Assembly: GCA_022844275.1 (NCBI GenBank)
Contig: JALHMB010000001.1
Span: 682,001 to 746,000 of the forward strand
Direction of reading: 5' to 3'
From: Hyphomicrobiaceae bacterium
GTDB taxonomy: Bacteria; Pseudomonadota; Alphaproteobacteria; Rhizobiales; Hyphomicrobiaceae
DNA: 64,000 nt
Both the position numbers and the translations under genes were made by a program. Of this stretch, positions 1 to 8,894 are shown one piece after another; position 1 is the stretch's first letter, and every line of letters begins with the position of its first letter. The notes under the pieces were generated by a model. The model worked only from the letters and a program-made list of their open reading frames with translations, did not search any database and was not told where the DNA came from.

Positions 1-43
1 CCATGCTTCCTCCAGTATTATCGTTTCCGCGGCGGACGCGCGT

Positions 44-1798
44 TCAGCGAACACTCGTCATGCGGCCGAGAATGTTGGCGCCGCCGACGATGACCAGCAA
101 CAGCACGACCTGGAAGACGCTGAACGCCGCCGTCGCGCCCGTGTCGCCGCCCTCATGGAAGTCGAGCAGCAGGACCGGCATGACGATCGTGGTGTTGGTG
201 AACAGGAAGAGCGATGAGCCGAGTTCGCGGATCGAGAGAATGAACAGCAAGCTCATCGCCGAGATGAGGCCCGGAACCGTCAGCGGCACAATGATCCGCA
301 GGATGGTCTGGAGCGTGCCGGTGCCACAGATCTTCGAGGCCTCCTCGAGCTCGCGATGAATCTGCATCAGCGATCCGCCAAGGACCTTCAACGTGTCAGG
401 CAGGAAGCGTGCGACCAGCGCCAGGGCAATAATGAGTGTGGTACCCCAGAGCACGCCCGAGAAGGCGATCCAGGCCCACAAGTAGGCGACGCCGATGACC
501 AAGCCCGGCACAGCTACAGGGAGAGTGCCCATCAAGTCGAGTGTGCGTCGCCCCGGCAAGTTGGTCCGATGGACGGTGTAGGATATCGCGAAGGCGAGGA
601 AGCCACCGATCACAGCGCTGACGATGCCAACTTCCAGCGTATTCCAGAAGGAGCGCCAGACGAGCGCGCTCTCGAACAGGCGATCGAAATGGCCGAACGT
701 ATATTGATTGGGATCGAAGAGGCTCTTGAGGTTTGGCACGAACAGGAACTTGCGGAAGGCCGCGACGAGAAGGCCGATGCATGGCACGACCACGGCGACA
801 AGTGCATAGAGGCACGCAAGGCCGAACGTGACCCAGCGCCACGGCCCGAGCTTCAGCGTGCGCGGCTTGAACGATTTTCCCGTCACCGTCACGAAGCTGC
901 GCCCGGAGAGCGCCCAGTGCTGGATCGCGACGCAGATCGACGTGACGACAACCATGACGATGGCGACGGCGGCGGCGGCATTGAATAGCGGCGGCGTCCA
1001 GGATGTGAGCTTGAACAGGTAGGTCGTCAGAACATCGATACGCGCCGGTGTGCCGAGGGCCGCAGGTATGCCGTAGATGCCGAACATGACGACAAAGGCG
1101 AGCAGGCTGCCGGAGAGAATCGCGGGCGCGACAAGTGGCAGCGTGATCGTAAGCATCGTGCGCACCGGGCCGGCGCCCGACATCTGCGCAGCTTCCTCGA
1201 GCGCAGGATCCATATTCTTCAGCGCCGCGGAGACGAACATGTAGACGTACGGTGCGTAGTACATCGCAAAGACGGCCACCATGCCCGTCATGCTGTACAG
1301 GTTGATGCGGAACTCCCAGCCAAACTCTTTGAAGAACGTATTGATGAGACCAGTCGTCGGCGAGCCGACGTACGACCACGCGACCGCTGCCACGAGCGGC
1401 GGCATGAACAGCGGCATGATGCTCGCGGTCTCCACCCAGCCCCGCAGCGGCGTGTCAGTGCGCGCCACGATCCAGGACAGTCCGACGCCAATTATGACCG
1501 CGAAGAAAGTGCCAAGGCCGCAGGAGACGAGTGAGTTGACAGCGGCCGTGCGAATGAGTGGGTTGTTGAGCACGTCCTGGAAATTCTGCAGCGTCAGAAC
1601 GCTGGAGATTCCTTCGAGCGCCGGGTTCGTCGTCGTCAGCGCGCCGAGAACGAGCATCGCCATCGGATAGGCGATGAGAGCAATCAGAATGAGGAGCAGA
1701 AAGCCGGTCCAGGCGTAGCGACGCCAGAGATTCGTGAAGCGCAGCACCGCGCGATCCATACGCGCATCCGCGGTCTTGGCCACGGCGATCTCGGCCAT
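44..1798 (-). CDS. ABC transporter permease, two-domain FbpB/ThiP type
   Basis: Inner-membrane channel of an importer of the ferric iron, thiamine or 2-aminoethylphosphonate class. The 584-residue length and two successive permease units, each with an EAA-type loop (EEAAQMSGAG near residue 200 and EEASKICGTG near 490), are typical of permeases that carry both halves in one chain. About twelve hydrophobic segments are visible. The ATG at 1798 is preceded by GGGAGAG. The gene is divergent from the binding protein at 2065 and ATPase at 3099, which probably complete the transporter, so expression of the parts must be coordinated through the 266-base region between them. The substrate is not determined. 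Confidence 0.88.
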   Translation of the reverse strand: MAEIAVAKTADARMDRAVLRFTNLWRRYAWTGFLLLILIALIAYPMAMLVLGALTTTNPALEGISSVLTLQNFQDVLNNPLIRTAAVNSLVSCGLGTFFAVIIGVGLSWIVARTDTPLRGWVETASIMPLFMPPLVAAVAWSYVGSPTTGLINTFFKEFGWEFRINLYSMTGMVAVFAMYYAPYVYMFVSAALKNMDPALEEAAQMSGAGPVRTMLTITLPLVAPAILSGSLLAFVVMFGIYGIPAALGTPARIDVLTTYLFKLTSWTPPLFNAAAAVAIVMVVVTSICVAIQHWALSGRSFVTVTGKSFKPRTLKLGPWRWVTFGLACLYALVAVVVPCIGLLVAAFRKFLFVPNLKSLFDPNQYTFGHFDRLFESALVWRSFWNTLEVGIVSAVIGGFLAFAISYTVHRTNLPGRRTLDLMGTLPVAVPGLVIGVAYLWAWIAFSGVLWGTTLIIALALVARFLPDTLKVLGGSLMQIHRELEEASKICGTGTLQTILRIIVPLTVPGLISAMSLLFILSIRELGSSLFLFTNTTIVMPVLLLDFHEGGDTGATAAFSVFQVVLLLVIVGGANILGRMTSVR

Positions 1799-1856
1799 TC
1801 TGGTTCTCTCCCTGAGCGGCCGATCTCCGTCGGCGCGTCACCGTTTCCGATGCCTC

Positions 1857-1950
1857 ATGCATCGACGAATGCATGTCACGGATCGCGGTCGCGCCGATAA
1901 TGTATTTGCAGCCGCATTTATCAAGTGATTTTTTGCATCTGCATTATGCG
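1857..1950. promoter_or_regulatory. Cluster of ATGCA/TGCAT elements in divergent intergenic region
   Basis: Two ATGCAT hexamers lie 12 bases apart (1857-1862 and 1869-1874). Further TGCA-containing words follow (TTTGCAG near 1915, then TTGCATCTGCATTATGCG at 1933-1950) just upstream of a good promoter. The spacing suggests an operator for a dimeric regulator, but no protein is assigned. Confidence 0.3.
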
Positions 1951-1960
1951 TATCCGCAAT

Positions 1961-1988
1961 TTGACTTGTGTTTCCTCCTTGCTATAGT
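1961..1988 (+). promoter_or_regulatory. Sigma-70-like promoter for the binding-protein gene
   Basis: TTGACT at 1961-1966 and TATAGT at 1983-1988, separated by 16 bases, about 75 bases before the start at 2065. The match to the -35/-10 consensus is good; the assignment is otherwise inference. Confidence 0.5.
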
Positions 1989-2064
1989 CCCGCGCCAAGG
2001 CGCACTGCCACGACGGGGCTCGCTCGTCGAACTTCATAATTCGCGCCGGCACCAGGAGGAAACA

Positions 2065-3081
2065 ATGATCCGCGCCATTCGGGCAGCGCTCGCTGCCGTG
2101 TCGATATTTGCTCTCTCGCAGCCCGCTGCTGCGCAGGACTGCTGTCCTAAGGAGCTCGTCGACGCGGCGACGAAAGAAGGCAAGCTGCTGCTTTACAGCG
2201 CCGTCGTGCTCGACAACGAGCAGGTCATGGCCAAGGCGTTCTCCGAGCGCTTCCCCGGCGTGAAGGTGGATATTGTCCGTGCCCCGGGCGGTCGACTTTT
2301 TACCCGCATCGAGACTGAAGCCGCCGCCGGCAAGCTCACAGCAGACGTCGTCGATCTGACAGATCGGATGCTTGCCATTCGCATCAAGCATCTGCTTGCT
2401 GACTACGCGCCGCCGAACGCCGCGAAGTGGGACAGGACATCGATGCCGCTGCCGAACATCTGGCCGCGCACGCTCTTCGTCTACGCCATAGCCTACAATC
2501 CGGCACTGATGGCGAAGCCGCCCGCGCCCACCTGGAAAGAGTTCGAAGATCCAAAGAACAAGGGCAAGCTCGGCACCATTCTCGCCGGCTCCGGTGGCAG
2601 TGCCTGGACGCTCGCGATGTTCCAGCGGAAAGTGTTGGGCGAAGGAACCTGGAAGTCGATGGCGGACCTGGGCCCACGCCTCTTCGAGTCGAATGGTCCG
2701 ATGTCGAGTGCTGTCGTTCGCGGCGAGGTCCACATGGCAACCTTGCTCACCGCGACGGCGCTCTCGCTGAAAATTCAGGGCGCCCCGATCGACGTCGTCT
2801 ACCCGAAGGAGGGTCTACCCACGGCACCGGGCGCAGCCGGCGTCTTCAAGGATGCGCCGAACCCCAACGCAGCGCGGCTGTTCATGAACTGGTCGCTCTC
2901 GGAGGAGGGCCAGAACGCCATGGTTGAACGCCTCGGCGGCTTGTCGCTCCTCGCCGGCGCCAAGAAACCTGCCGGTACCCCGGACGACATCAAGCTCTGG
3001 ATTCCCGACAATACCGAGTTCGACGATCTCCGCGACCCGTGGGTCAAGGAGTGGGATGCGATCTTTGGGTACCGCAAGTAA
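2065..3081 (+). CDS. ABC transporter periplasmic binding protein, ferric/2-AEP type
   Basis: Extracellular solute-binding protein of the bacterial SBP family 1/8 (FbpA-like fold), 338 residues. The ATG at 2065 is chosen because it follows AGGAGG at a good distance and begins a clean signal peptide (IRAIRAALAAVSIFAL ending ...PAAAQ). A longer open frame from 1873 has no such signals and runs through the promoter. The mature N-terminus carries a Cys-Cys pair. I do not see the paired Tyr residues that bind iron in true FbpA, so the ligand may be something other than Fe3+ (for example a phosphonate or carboxylate). It is probably co-transcribed with the ATPase just downstream. Confidence 0.85.
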   Translation: MIRAIRAALAAVSIFALSQPAAAQDCCPKELVDAATKEGKLLLYSAVVLDNEQVMAKAFSERFPGVKVDIVRAPGGRLFTRIETEAAAGKLTADVVDLTDRMLAIRIKHLLADYAPPNAAKWDRTSMPLPNIWPRTLFVYAIAYNPALMAKPPAPTWKEFEDPKNKGKLGTILAGSGGSAWTLAMFQRKVLGEGTWKSMADLGPRLFESNGPMSSAVVRGEVHMATLLTATALSLKIQGAPIDVVYPKEGLPTAPGAAGVFKDAPNPNAARLFMNWSLSEEGQNAMVERLGGLSLLAGAKKPAGTPDDIKLWIPDNTEFDDLRDPWVKEWDAIFGYRK

Positions 3082-3098
3082 GCGTGGGAACTAGATCT

Positions 3099-4232
3099 GT
3101 GTCGGTTGCACTCACCGTCTCTAACCTAGCCAAGTCCTTCTCGCCCGATATTCTGCCCGCCGTCGACGACGTCAGCTTCGTCGCGGCGCCGGGAGAGATC
3201 ATCGTGCTGCTCGGCCCATCAGGCTGCGGCAAGACAACGACGCTCCGCATGGTTGCTGGGCTCGAGCAGCCGACGAAGGGCCTGATCCGCATCAACGATC
3301 AGGCCGTGTACGACTCTGCGACAGGCGCAGTCGTCGCCCCTCAGAACCGTCAGATCGGCATGGTGTTCCAGTCGTACGCCGTCTGGCCGCACATGACGGT
3401 CTTCGAGAACGTCGCCTATCCCCTGAAACGGCGGGGCATTTCGAAGAGCGAGGCGCGCGAGCGCATTGCGGATACGCTGAAGCTCGTCGGTCTCGAGGAC
3501 TACGCAGAGCGCTCGGTCGTAGCGCTCTCCGGCGGTCAAATGCAGCGCGTGGCGCTTGCGCGCGCACTGGTCTACCAACCGCGCATCGTGCTCCTCGACG
3601 AGCCGCTGTCGAATCTCGACGCAAAACTCCGCATTCGACTGCGCGATGATCTGCGCACGATCATCAAGCAGCTCGGCCTGACGGCCCTCTATGTCACGCA
3701 CGACCAGGAGGAAGCCGTCGTGATCGGCGATCGGATCGGCGTCATGCGCGATGGCAAATTGCTGCAGATGTCGGCGGCGGTCGACCTCTATAACAACCCC
3801 GCCGATCTGTTCGTCGCGAACTTCACCGGCGTCACGAACACGTTGAGCGGCCGTTTGGTCGGTCGCGACGGCGCGCATGGATGCATCGAGCTCGGGGGCG
3901 GTGCAGTACGCATTCTGGCAAAAGTGCCCGGCGCGGTGCAAAGCGGCGAATCTGTACTCGTGGCACTGAGGCCAGAGAACATCGCCCTTTCGAATTCGTC
4001 GTCACAGGCTTCGGCCAGCCAGCAGTTCGCGGGCCGCGTCGTGCGGCGACGCTTCCACGGCGGCCAGAGCGTCTACACCGTGGCACTACTCGGCACCGAA
4101 CTCGATGTCGTGGAGCTGGGAACGGCGCCGCGCTTCGCATCCGATGCAGATGTCCTGGTCAGCATCCCACCCGACCTGTGCTGGGCATTTGCCAGTCGCG
4201 CCGTCGACAAGGTCGCACACGAACATTTGTGA
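3099..4232 (+). CDS. ABC transporter ATP-binding protein, FbpC/PotA type
   Basis: Cytoplasmic ATPase of the importer. It has Walker A GPSGCGKTTT (about residues 39-48), signature LSGGQ (near 143), Walker B IVLLDEP (near 162), a D-loop/H-switch region (YVTHDQEEAV), and a C-terminal TOBE-like beta domain. The GTG at 3099 is preferred, with GGGA nine bases upstream. An in-frame GTG at 3084 is possible, and the open frame extends back to an ATG at 3039 inside the binding-protein gene. At 377 residues it has the normal family length. It follows the binding protein by about 17 bases. Confidence 0.85.
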   Translation: MSVALTVSNLAKSFSPDILPAVDDVSFVAAPGEIIVLLGPSGCGKTTTLRMVAGLEQPTKGLIRINDQAVYDSATGAVVAPQNRQIGMVFQSYAVWPHMTVFENVAYPLKRRGISKSEARERIADTLKLVGLEDYAERSVVALSGGQMQRVALARALVYQPRIVLLDEPLSNLDAKLRIRLRDDLRTIIKQLGLTALYVTHDQEEAVVIGDRIGVMRDGKLLQMSAAVDLYNNPADLFVANFTGVTNTLSGRLVGRDGAHGCIELGGGAVRILAKVPGAVQSGESVLVALRPENIALSNSSSQASASQQFAGRVVRRRFHGGQSVYTVALLGTELDVVELGTAPRFASDADVLVSIPPDLCWAFASRAVDKVAHEHL

Positions 4233-4496
4233 CGACCACCGTCGCGCTGGCAGGCCTTGGCTGCCGGTACTGACCCCGGCGGTTGTTGTGCTCGTCATGC
4301 CCTACCTTCCGCCGCGGCAGAGCCCGCGATGTCCGATATCCATCCGTCGACCGAAACATGTGCTAAGTTTCAGCTTGGCTCACGCGAGTGAAGAGAGCCA
4401 CCCGCGGCGCCTCAGCGCTTCCTCGCGCCGGAGGCAGCCGCTGCAGCCTGCAATGCTCAAACAGCGTGATGCACTGAAATAGGAGGTACCGGCGGC

Positions 4497-5486
4497 ATGA
4501 GTTCACGATTGGACCTGACGACGTTGGACCTCTTCGTGGCGGTCGTTGAAGATGGCAGCTTCGCAAAAGCCGCCGAACGCAAGCAAATCGCGATCTCGGC
4601 CATTAGCCGGCGCATAGCGGAACTCGAAGAGAGGTTCGAGGTCCGCCTCTTGAACCGCCGCCACAACGGGATTGAGCCAACGGTGGCTGGATACGCGATG
4701 CTCGAACACGCTCGTGGCGTGTTGCGTGACACGAGCCGCCTCGAAGCGGAGCTACTCGGTTACGCCTCCGGCAATTTCGGCCTGATACGCATACACGCGT
4801 CGGAGTCCGTGGTGTTCAGCGCTGCTCCTGAGGCTCTGAAAACCTTTCTCGACATGCATCCTATGGTCCGCATCGAGCTCGAGGAGGCGACGAGCCCTTC
4901 AGTTGTGCGCGCCGTTCTCGAAAATCGCGCGGATCTCGGCTTGTATGTCGGCGAGCAGACGGTCACGGGCATTGAGCGCTTCAGATTTCATACGGACCGC
5001 CTGACAGTGCTCGTTCCCGCAAGCCATCGATTGGCCCACCGCGAGCGCGTACGTTTTGATGAACTTCTCGACGACGAGTTCATCTGTCAGGAAGTCGACA
5101 GTTGCACCGAGCAACTCACGCAGACCGCTGCGCGGCAGATGGGACGCACCTTGAAATCGCGGATCCGTGTCACCGGCTTTGACGCGGCGTGCCGTATGGT
5201 CGAGGCCGGCCTTGGCATTGCCATTGCGGCGGAGCTCATTACCGCAAAGCTCGCCCCCGTGATGCATCTGCGTCAACTTGAGCTCGAGGAGGATTGGGCA
5301 ATCCGACCACACTACGTATGCGTTCGCAAAGCTACTGCCCTTTCAACGGCCACGCGGCATCTCATCGAGCACCTCGCTTCTGGTGCCTTCGAGGTGGGTC
5401 AGTCCGCTTCCTCGCCTAGGTATGACCGGAACAGCAGCAGTTGGAATGCTGAGCCGAGCCCGCAAACTGCGAAACAGGAAGCATGA
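4497..5486 (+). CDS. LysR family transcriptional regulator
   Basis: DNA-binding regulator, 329 residues, slightly longer than usual. The N-terminal winged HTH (residues ~5-64, LDLFVAVVEDGSFAKAAER) has the usual LysR features, followed by a substrate-binding domain (GLIRIHASESVVFSA onward). AGGAGG at 4481-4486 supports the ATG at 4497. It lies between the ABC genes upstream and the Liv operon, whose last gene converges on it. LysR proteins usually control a neighbour, but no divergent partner identifies the target here. The last 25 residues (after LASGAFEVG) look like a non-conserved tail. Confidence 0.88.
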   Translation: MSSRLDLTTLDLFVAVVEDGSFAKAAERKQIAISAISRRIAELEERFEVRLLNRRHNGIEPTVAGYAMLEHARGVLRDTSRLEAELLGYASGNFGLIRIHASESVVFSAAPEALKTFLDMHPMVRIELEEATSPSVVRAVLENRADLGLYVGEQTVTGIERFRFHTDRLTVLVPASHRLAHRERVRFDELLDDEFICQEVDSCTEQLTQTAARQMGRTLKSRIRVTGFDAACRMVEAGLGIAIAAELITAKLAPVMHLRQLELEEDWAIRPHYVCVRKATALSTATRHLIEHLASGAFEVGQSASSPRYDRNSSSWNAEPSPQTAKQEA

Positions 5487-5523
5487 GAGAGCACGTCGAT
5501 CGGGGAAAGATCTCTGGATGTGC

Positions 5524-6228
5524 TCAGCGGCCCAAGTAGGATCGCAGAACCGCAGGATCGTCGAGCAAACCGGCAGCAGGCCCGGAGAACGCAATCTCCC
5601 CGTTCTGCAAGACATGCGCGTGTTCGGCCACGGCCGCAGCAACACCGATGTTCTGCTCCACCAGAAGAATGGTCAGGCCGCGCTCGTTGAGCGCCAGAAT
5701 AGTATCGACCATATCCGAAACGATGGCCGGAGCGAGACCTGCTGATGGCTCATCCATGAGCAGGTAACGCGGGCGTGCCATAAGTGCGCGACCAATGGCC
5801 ACCATCTGCTGTTCACCACCAGACAACGATCCCGCCGCCCGGCGAAGTTTCGGCATAAGCTTAGGAAACAGCTCGAGCACGTTTGCCTGATCCTTGCGGA
5901 TCTCCGCGCGATCGTGCCGCGTGACGGCGCCGAGGAAAAGATTGTCCTCGACACTCATGCTCGGCCACACGTCGCGCCCCTGAGGTACCTGCACTATGCC
6001 TCGCCGCACGAGGTCATAAGCCGAGAGCCCCGCGCATTCGGCATTTTCAAACATGACCGATCCGCCTGCCGGCTTCACGAGCCCCGTCAGCGTATTGAGC
6101 AACGTCGTCTTGCCGGAGCCGTTGCCGCCCAGCATGGCCACGATCTTGCCATCCGGCACGTCGAACGACACGTCGTGGAGAACCTGCGTCAGGCCATATG
6201 AGACCTTAAGATGCCGAACTTCGAGCAC
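5524..6228 (-). CDS. livF: Branched-chain amino acid-type ABC transporter ATPase LivF
   Basis: Second ATPase of a HAAT-family importer, 234 residues, the normal LivF length. Walker A GGNGSGKTT (~34-42), signature LSGGEQQM and Walker B YLLMDEPSAGLAP are all present. It begins at a GTG at 6228 inside the last codons of livG (23-base overlap), indicating translational coupling. It is the last gene of the minus-strand operon starting with the binding protein at 10079. Liv-type systems carry many substrates besides Leu/Ile/Val (amides, urea, aromatic acids). Confidence 0.93.
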   Translation of the reverse strand: MLEVRHLKVSYGLTQVLHDVSFDVPDGKIVAMLGGNGSGKTTLLNTLTGLVKPAGGSVMFENAECAGLSAYDLVRRGIVQVPQGRDVWPSMSVEDNLFLGAVTRHDRAEIRKDQANVLELFPKLMPKLRRAAGSLSGGEQQMVAIGRALMARPRYLLMDEPSAGLAPAIVSDMVDTILALNERGLTILLVEQNIGVAAAVAEHAHVLQNGEIAFSGPAAGLLDDPAVLRSYLGR

Positions 6229-6997
6229 GCAGTTCCTTTCCGAGATAAGCCTCGATCACTTGCGGATTGTCGCGAACATCCGCTGGCGTGCCATCGGCGA
6301 TGACATTGCCGAAGTTCATCACCGTGACCTTGTCGCAGACATCCATCACCAAGCGGATGACATGCTCGATTAGGAGCAGCGTCACTCCCTTCTCCGTGCG
6401 AATTCGCCTCAGGAGCGTATCGAACTCGGCAAGGCGATTGAGGCTCAGTCCTACAGCCGGTTCATCCAGCAGGACGACTTTGGGCTCCCCGATGAGTGTG
6501 CGCGCAATCTCCACCACACGCTGTTGGCCGAACGACAATGCCGAGCCGGGCCGATCGGCGAATTGCCCCATGCCGACGAAATCGAGCGCGCGACGCGCCT
6601 CTTCTTCGATATGCCGTTCCTCCGCGCGCGACTTCGAGAGCCCGAAACCGGCGCTGAGGAAATCGGTCGTGCTGCGGCGATGCAATCCCGTCATCAGATT
6701 CTCTAGAACGGTCATGCCGGCGAAAAGCTGCGATGTCTGAAATGTTCGCCCGAGGCCGAGGCGGGCAATCTCGCTCGTCTTTCTGCCGACGACGGATACA
6801 CCGTCCAAGGTAAGGCTGCCCCTGGATGGGCGATAGATACCGCAGATAACATTGAGCAGCGTCGTCTTGCCGGCACCGTTCGGGCCAATGAGCCCGCGGA
6901 TCTCCCCTGGCTGCACATCCAGGTTGACGCCATCGAGGACGGTCAAGCCTCCAAAGCTCACGCCGACATCACGGATCGAGAGGATCGGAGCCGTCAT
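6206..6997 (-). CDS. livG: Branched-chain amino acid-type ABC transporter ATPase LivG
   Basis: First ATPase of the importer, 263 residues. Walker A GPNGAGKTT, signature LSFGQQRVVEIART and Walker B VVLLDEPAVGLS identify it. The signature reads SFGQQ rather than SGGQQ, a variation common in LivG. Its ATG at 6997 overlaps the stop of livM by four bases (ATGA), and its 3' end overlaps livF, so the three genes are tightly coupled. Confidence 0.93.
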   Translation of the reverse strand: MTAPILSIRDVGVSFGGLTVLDGVNLDVQPGEIRGLIGPNGAGKTTLLNVICGIYRPSRGSLTLDGVSVVGRKTSEIARLGLGRTFQTSQLFAGMTVLENLMTGLHRRSTTDFLSAGFGLSKSRAEERHIEEEARRALDFVGMGQFADRPGSALSFGQQRVVEIARTLIGEPKVVLLDEPAVGLSLNRLAEFDTLLRRIRTEKGVTLLLIEHVIRLVMDVCDKVTVMNFGNVIADGTPADVRDNPQVIEAYLGKELRARSSAS

Positions 6998-8004
6998 TGC
7001 GCGGGCTTTTCCACTGTGGCGGCGATTGGCGGCGCATCCGGCTCGGCTTCACGCTGGGGATTGCGCAGAGGTTCATCCCAGCCCGCCACGTAGCGGCGCA
7101 GTACTGAAACAATGCCACCCCTCAGGAAAATGACGAACAGCACGAGCAGGCCGCCGAAGACGACCTCTTGAGCACCCTTGACTTCCCTCAGAGCTTCCAG
7201 GAGCAGAATAACGGTCCCGGCCCCCAACAGCGATCCCGCGATCGAGCCGATGCCGCCAATCACGATCATGGCCTTCTGCAGGACCATTTGAAAGAGGTCG
7301 TATCCTTCAGGCGAGACGAAGTTGAGCATCTGAGAGTAAAGCCCGCCCGCCGTGCCGGCATAGAAGCCGCTGATGCCGAAAGCCAAGGCTTTGTAGCGTA
7401 GTAGATCGACTCCAAGGGACGCGGCAGCAGGCTCACTGTCGCGCACGGCGACGAAGGCCCGACCGATGCGCGAGGCGATCACATTCTGCGCGAAGATCAC
7501 GAATGCGATCACGATAACAAGGCTCAGGTAGTAGAGGCCGACGGGCTTGGAGATCGGCAAGGGATCGAACGAGATGCGCGGTGTCTTGAAGCCGCCGGCC
7601 CCGAATGTGATCTTCTCCCAATGCAGGAAAACCCACTGGGTGAACTGAGCAAACGCCAGCGTCGACAGCGCAAGGTAGAGGCCGCTCAGACGCAGAGCCG
7701 GCAATGCGAGCGCGAGCCCAATCACGGTTGCGACAAGCGCACCGCAGGGAAAGGCAAGCCAGAAGGGAAAGCTGAAGTGCACCTGCAGGAGCCCCGTGGT
7801 GTAGGCTCCGATACCGAACATCGCGGCATTGGCAAACGCGAGCTGGCCAGCATAGCCGACGAGAATATTGAGACCGATGGCGAGCAGTGCATAAATGAGC
7901 ACCAGATTCGCGACGAAGAGATGATACGGGTTGGCGAAGGCCGGGACCACGCACGCAATAGCTGCGAGCAGCAGGAAGACATTGCGCCGACCGAGAAGAG
8001 CCAT
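6994..8004 (-). CDS. livM: Branched-chain amino acid-type ABC transporter permease LivM
   Basis: Inner-membrane permease, 336 residues, with about ten hydrophobic helices. The LivM hallmark region NILVGYAGQLAFANAAMFG is near residue 50, and the cytoplasmic coupling region SRIGRAFVAVRDSEPAAASLG is near 180. The C-terminal tail is hydrophilic (NPQREAEPDAPPIAATVEKPAQ). It begins two bases after the livH stop and overlaps livG by four bases. Confidence 0.92.
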   Translation of the reverse strand: MALLGRRNVFLLLAAIACVVPAFANPYHLFVANLVLIYALLAIGLNILVGYAGQLAFANAAMFGIGAYTTGLLQVHFSFPFWLAFPCGALVATVIGLALALPALRLSGLYLALSTLAFAQFTQWVFLHWEKITFGAGGFKTPRISFDPLPISKPVGLYYLSLVIVIAFVIFAQNVIASRIGRAFVAVRDSEPAAASLGVDLLRYKALAFGISGFYAGTAGGLYSQMLNFVSPEGYDLFQMVLQKAMIVIGGIGSIAGSLLGAGTVILLLEALREVKGAQEVVFGGLLVLFVIFLRGGIVSVLRRYVAGWDEPLRNPQREAEPDAPPIAATVEKPAQ

Positions 8005-8006
8005 GT

Positions 8007-8885
8007 TCAGACCCTCCTCGCTTGATAGAAGCTCAGCAGGCCGGTCGGCCGCACAATCAAGACGATCATGATCATGATGAAAGCCGAGACCTCCATCACG
8101 CTCGAGTGGATGTAGCCACCGGCGAGAGCTTCGACGATACCCACGAGAAAGCCGCCAAGCACGGCGCCCGGCAGGCTAGCCAATCCCCCGAGAACGGCAG
8201 CAGCGAAACCCTTGATGAAGAAGCTGAAGCCCATGTCCGGATAGAGCAGCGTCAATGGGGCTGCCAGGACTGCGGCAGCCGCAGCTACGGCTGCCCCCGT
8301 GCCAAAGGCCAAAGTGTAGATGCGATCCGTGCGAATGCCGACGAGCGTCGCCGCCTTCTTGTTGTCGGCGGTCGCTTGCATCATCTTCCCCAGGCGCGAA
8401 TAGCGAAAGAAGGCCGCAAAGCCGAGCATGATGGCAACGGCGCCCAGGAAGGCGACAATCTGCTGTGGAATGATGAGAACGGGACCGACCACAATCGGGT
8501 CCGGCGATGTGATGGGCGGGAATGACAGATAGTCCGATTTGCCGCCCCAAATAATTCTCGCGGCTCCCTTCAGAACGAAGGAGATGCCGACCGTCGCGAG
8601 AACGATGGCTATCACGTCCGATGACTTCACGGGACGGAATGCTACTCGGTCGATCGTGAGGCCGAGAGCGAATCCCGCAAGCACTGTCCCGAGGAACGAC
8701 GGTAGATAGCCGAGGCCAAGCTGCACATGCAGGCTCCATGCAATGAAGCCGCTGAACATGAACAGCTCGCCTTGACTGAAATTGAGTATGCCAGTCGCCT
8801 TGTTGACCACAACGAGGCCGAGAGCGACGAGAGCATAGAGTGCCCCCGTCGTCACGCCGCTCAACAGGAGGTAGCTGAGAAGCAT
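8007..8885 (-). CDS. livH: Branched-chain amino acid-type ABC transporter permease LivH
   Basis: Partner permease to LivM, 292 residues. Family features: YALVALGLVVVNKATGILNFSQGEL near the N-terminus and the GSRLGK-like coupling segment YSRLGKMMQATADNKKAAT near 170. The ATG at 8885 is preferred to the TTG one codon upstream. The C-terminus ends in the typical IMIVLIVRPTGLL segment. It follows the binding-protein gene by nine bases. Confidence 0.92.
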   Translation of the reverse strand: MLLSYLLLSGVTTGALYALVALGLVVVNKATGILNFSQGELFMFSGFIAWSLHVQLGLGYLPSFLGTVLAGFALGLTIDRVAFRPVKSSDVIAIVLATVGISFVLKGAARIIWGGKSDYLSFPPITSPDPIVVGPVLIIPQQIVAFLGAVAIMLGFAAFFRYSRLGKMMQATADNKKAATLVGIRTDRIYTLAFGTGAAVAAAAAVLAAPLTLLYPDMGFSFFIKGFAAAVLGGLASLPGAVLGGFLVGIVEALAGGYIHSSVMEVSAFIMIMIVLIVRPTGLLSFYQARRV

Positions 8886-8894
8886 CAAGACTGA

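Noticed and set aside
1873-2064. Longer N-terminus for the first binding protein
   Set aside because: It would run over the promoter and lacks a ribosome site, while the ATG at 2065 gives a normal signal peptide.
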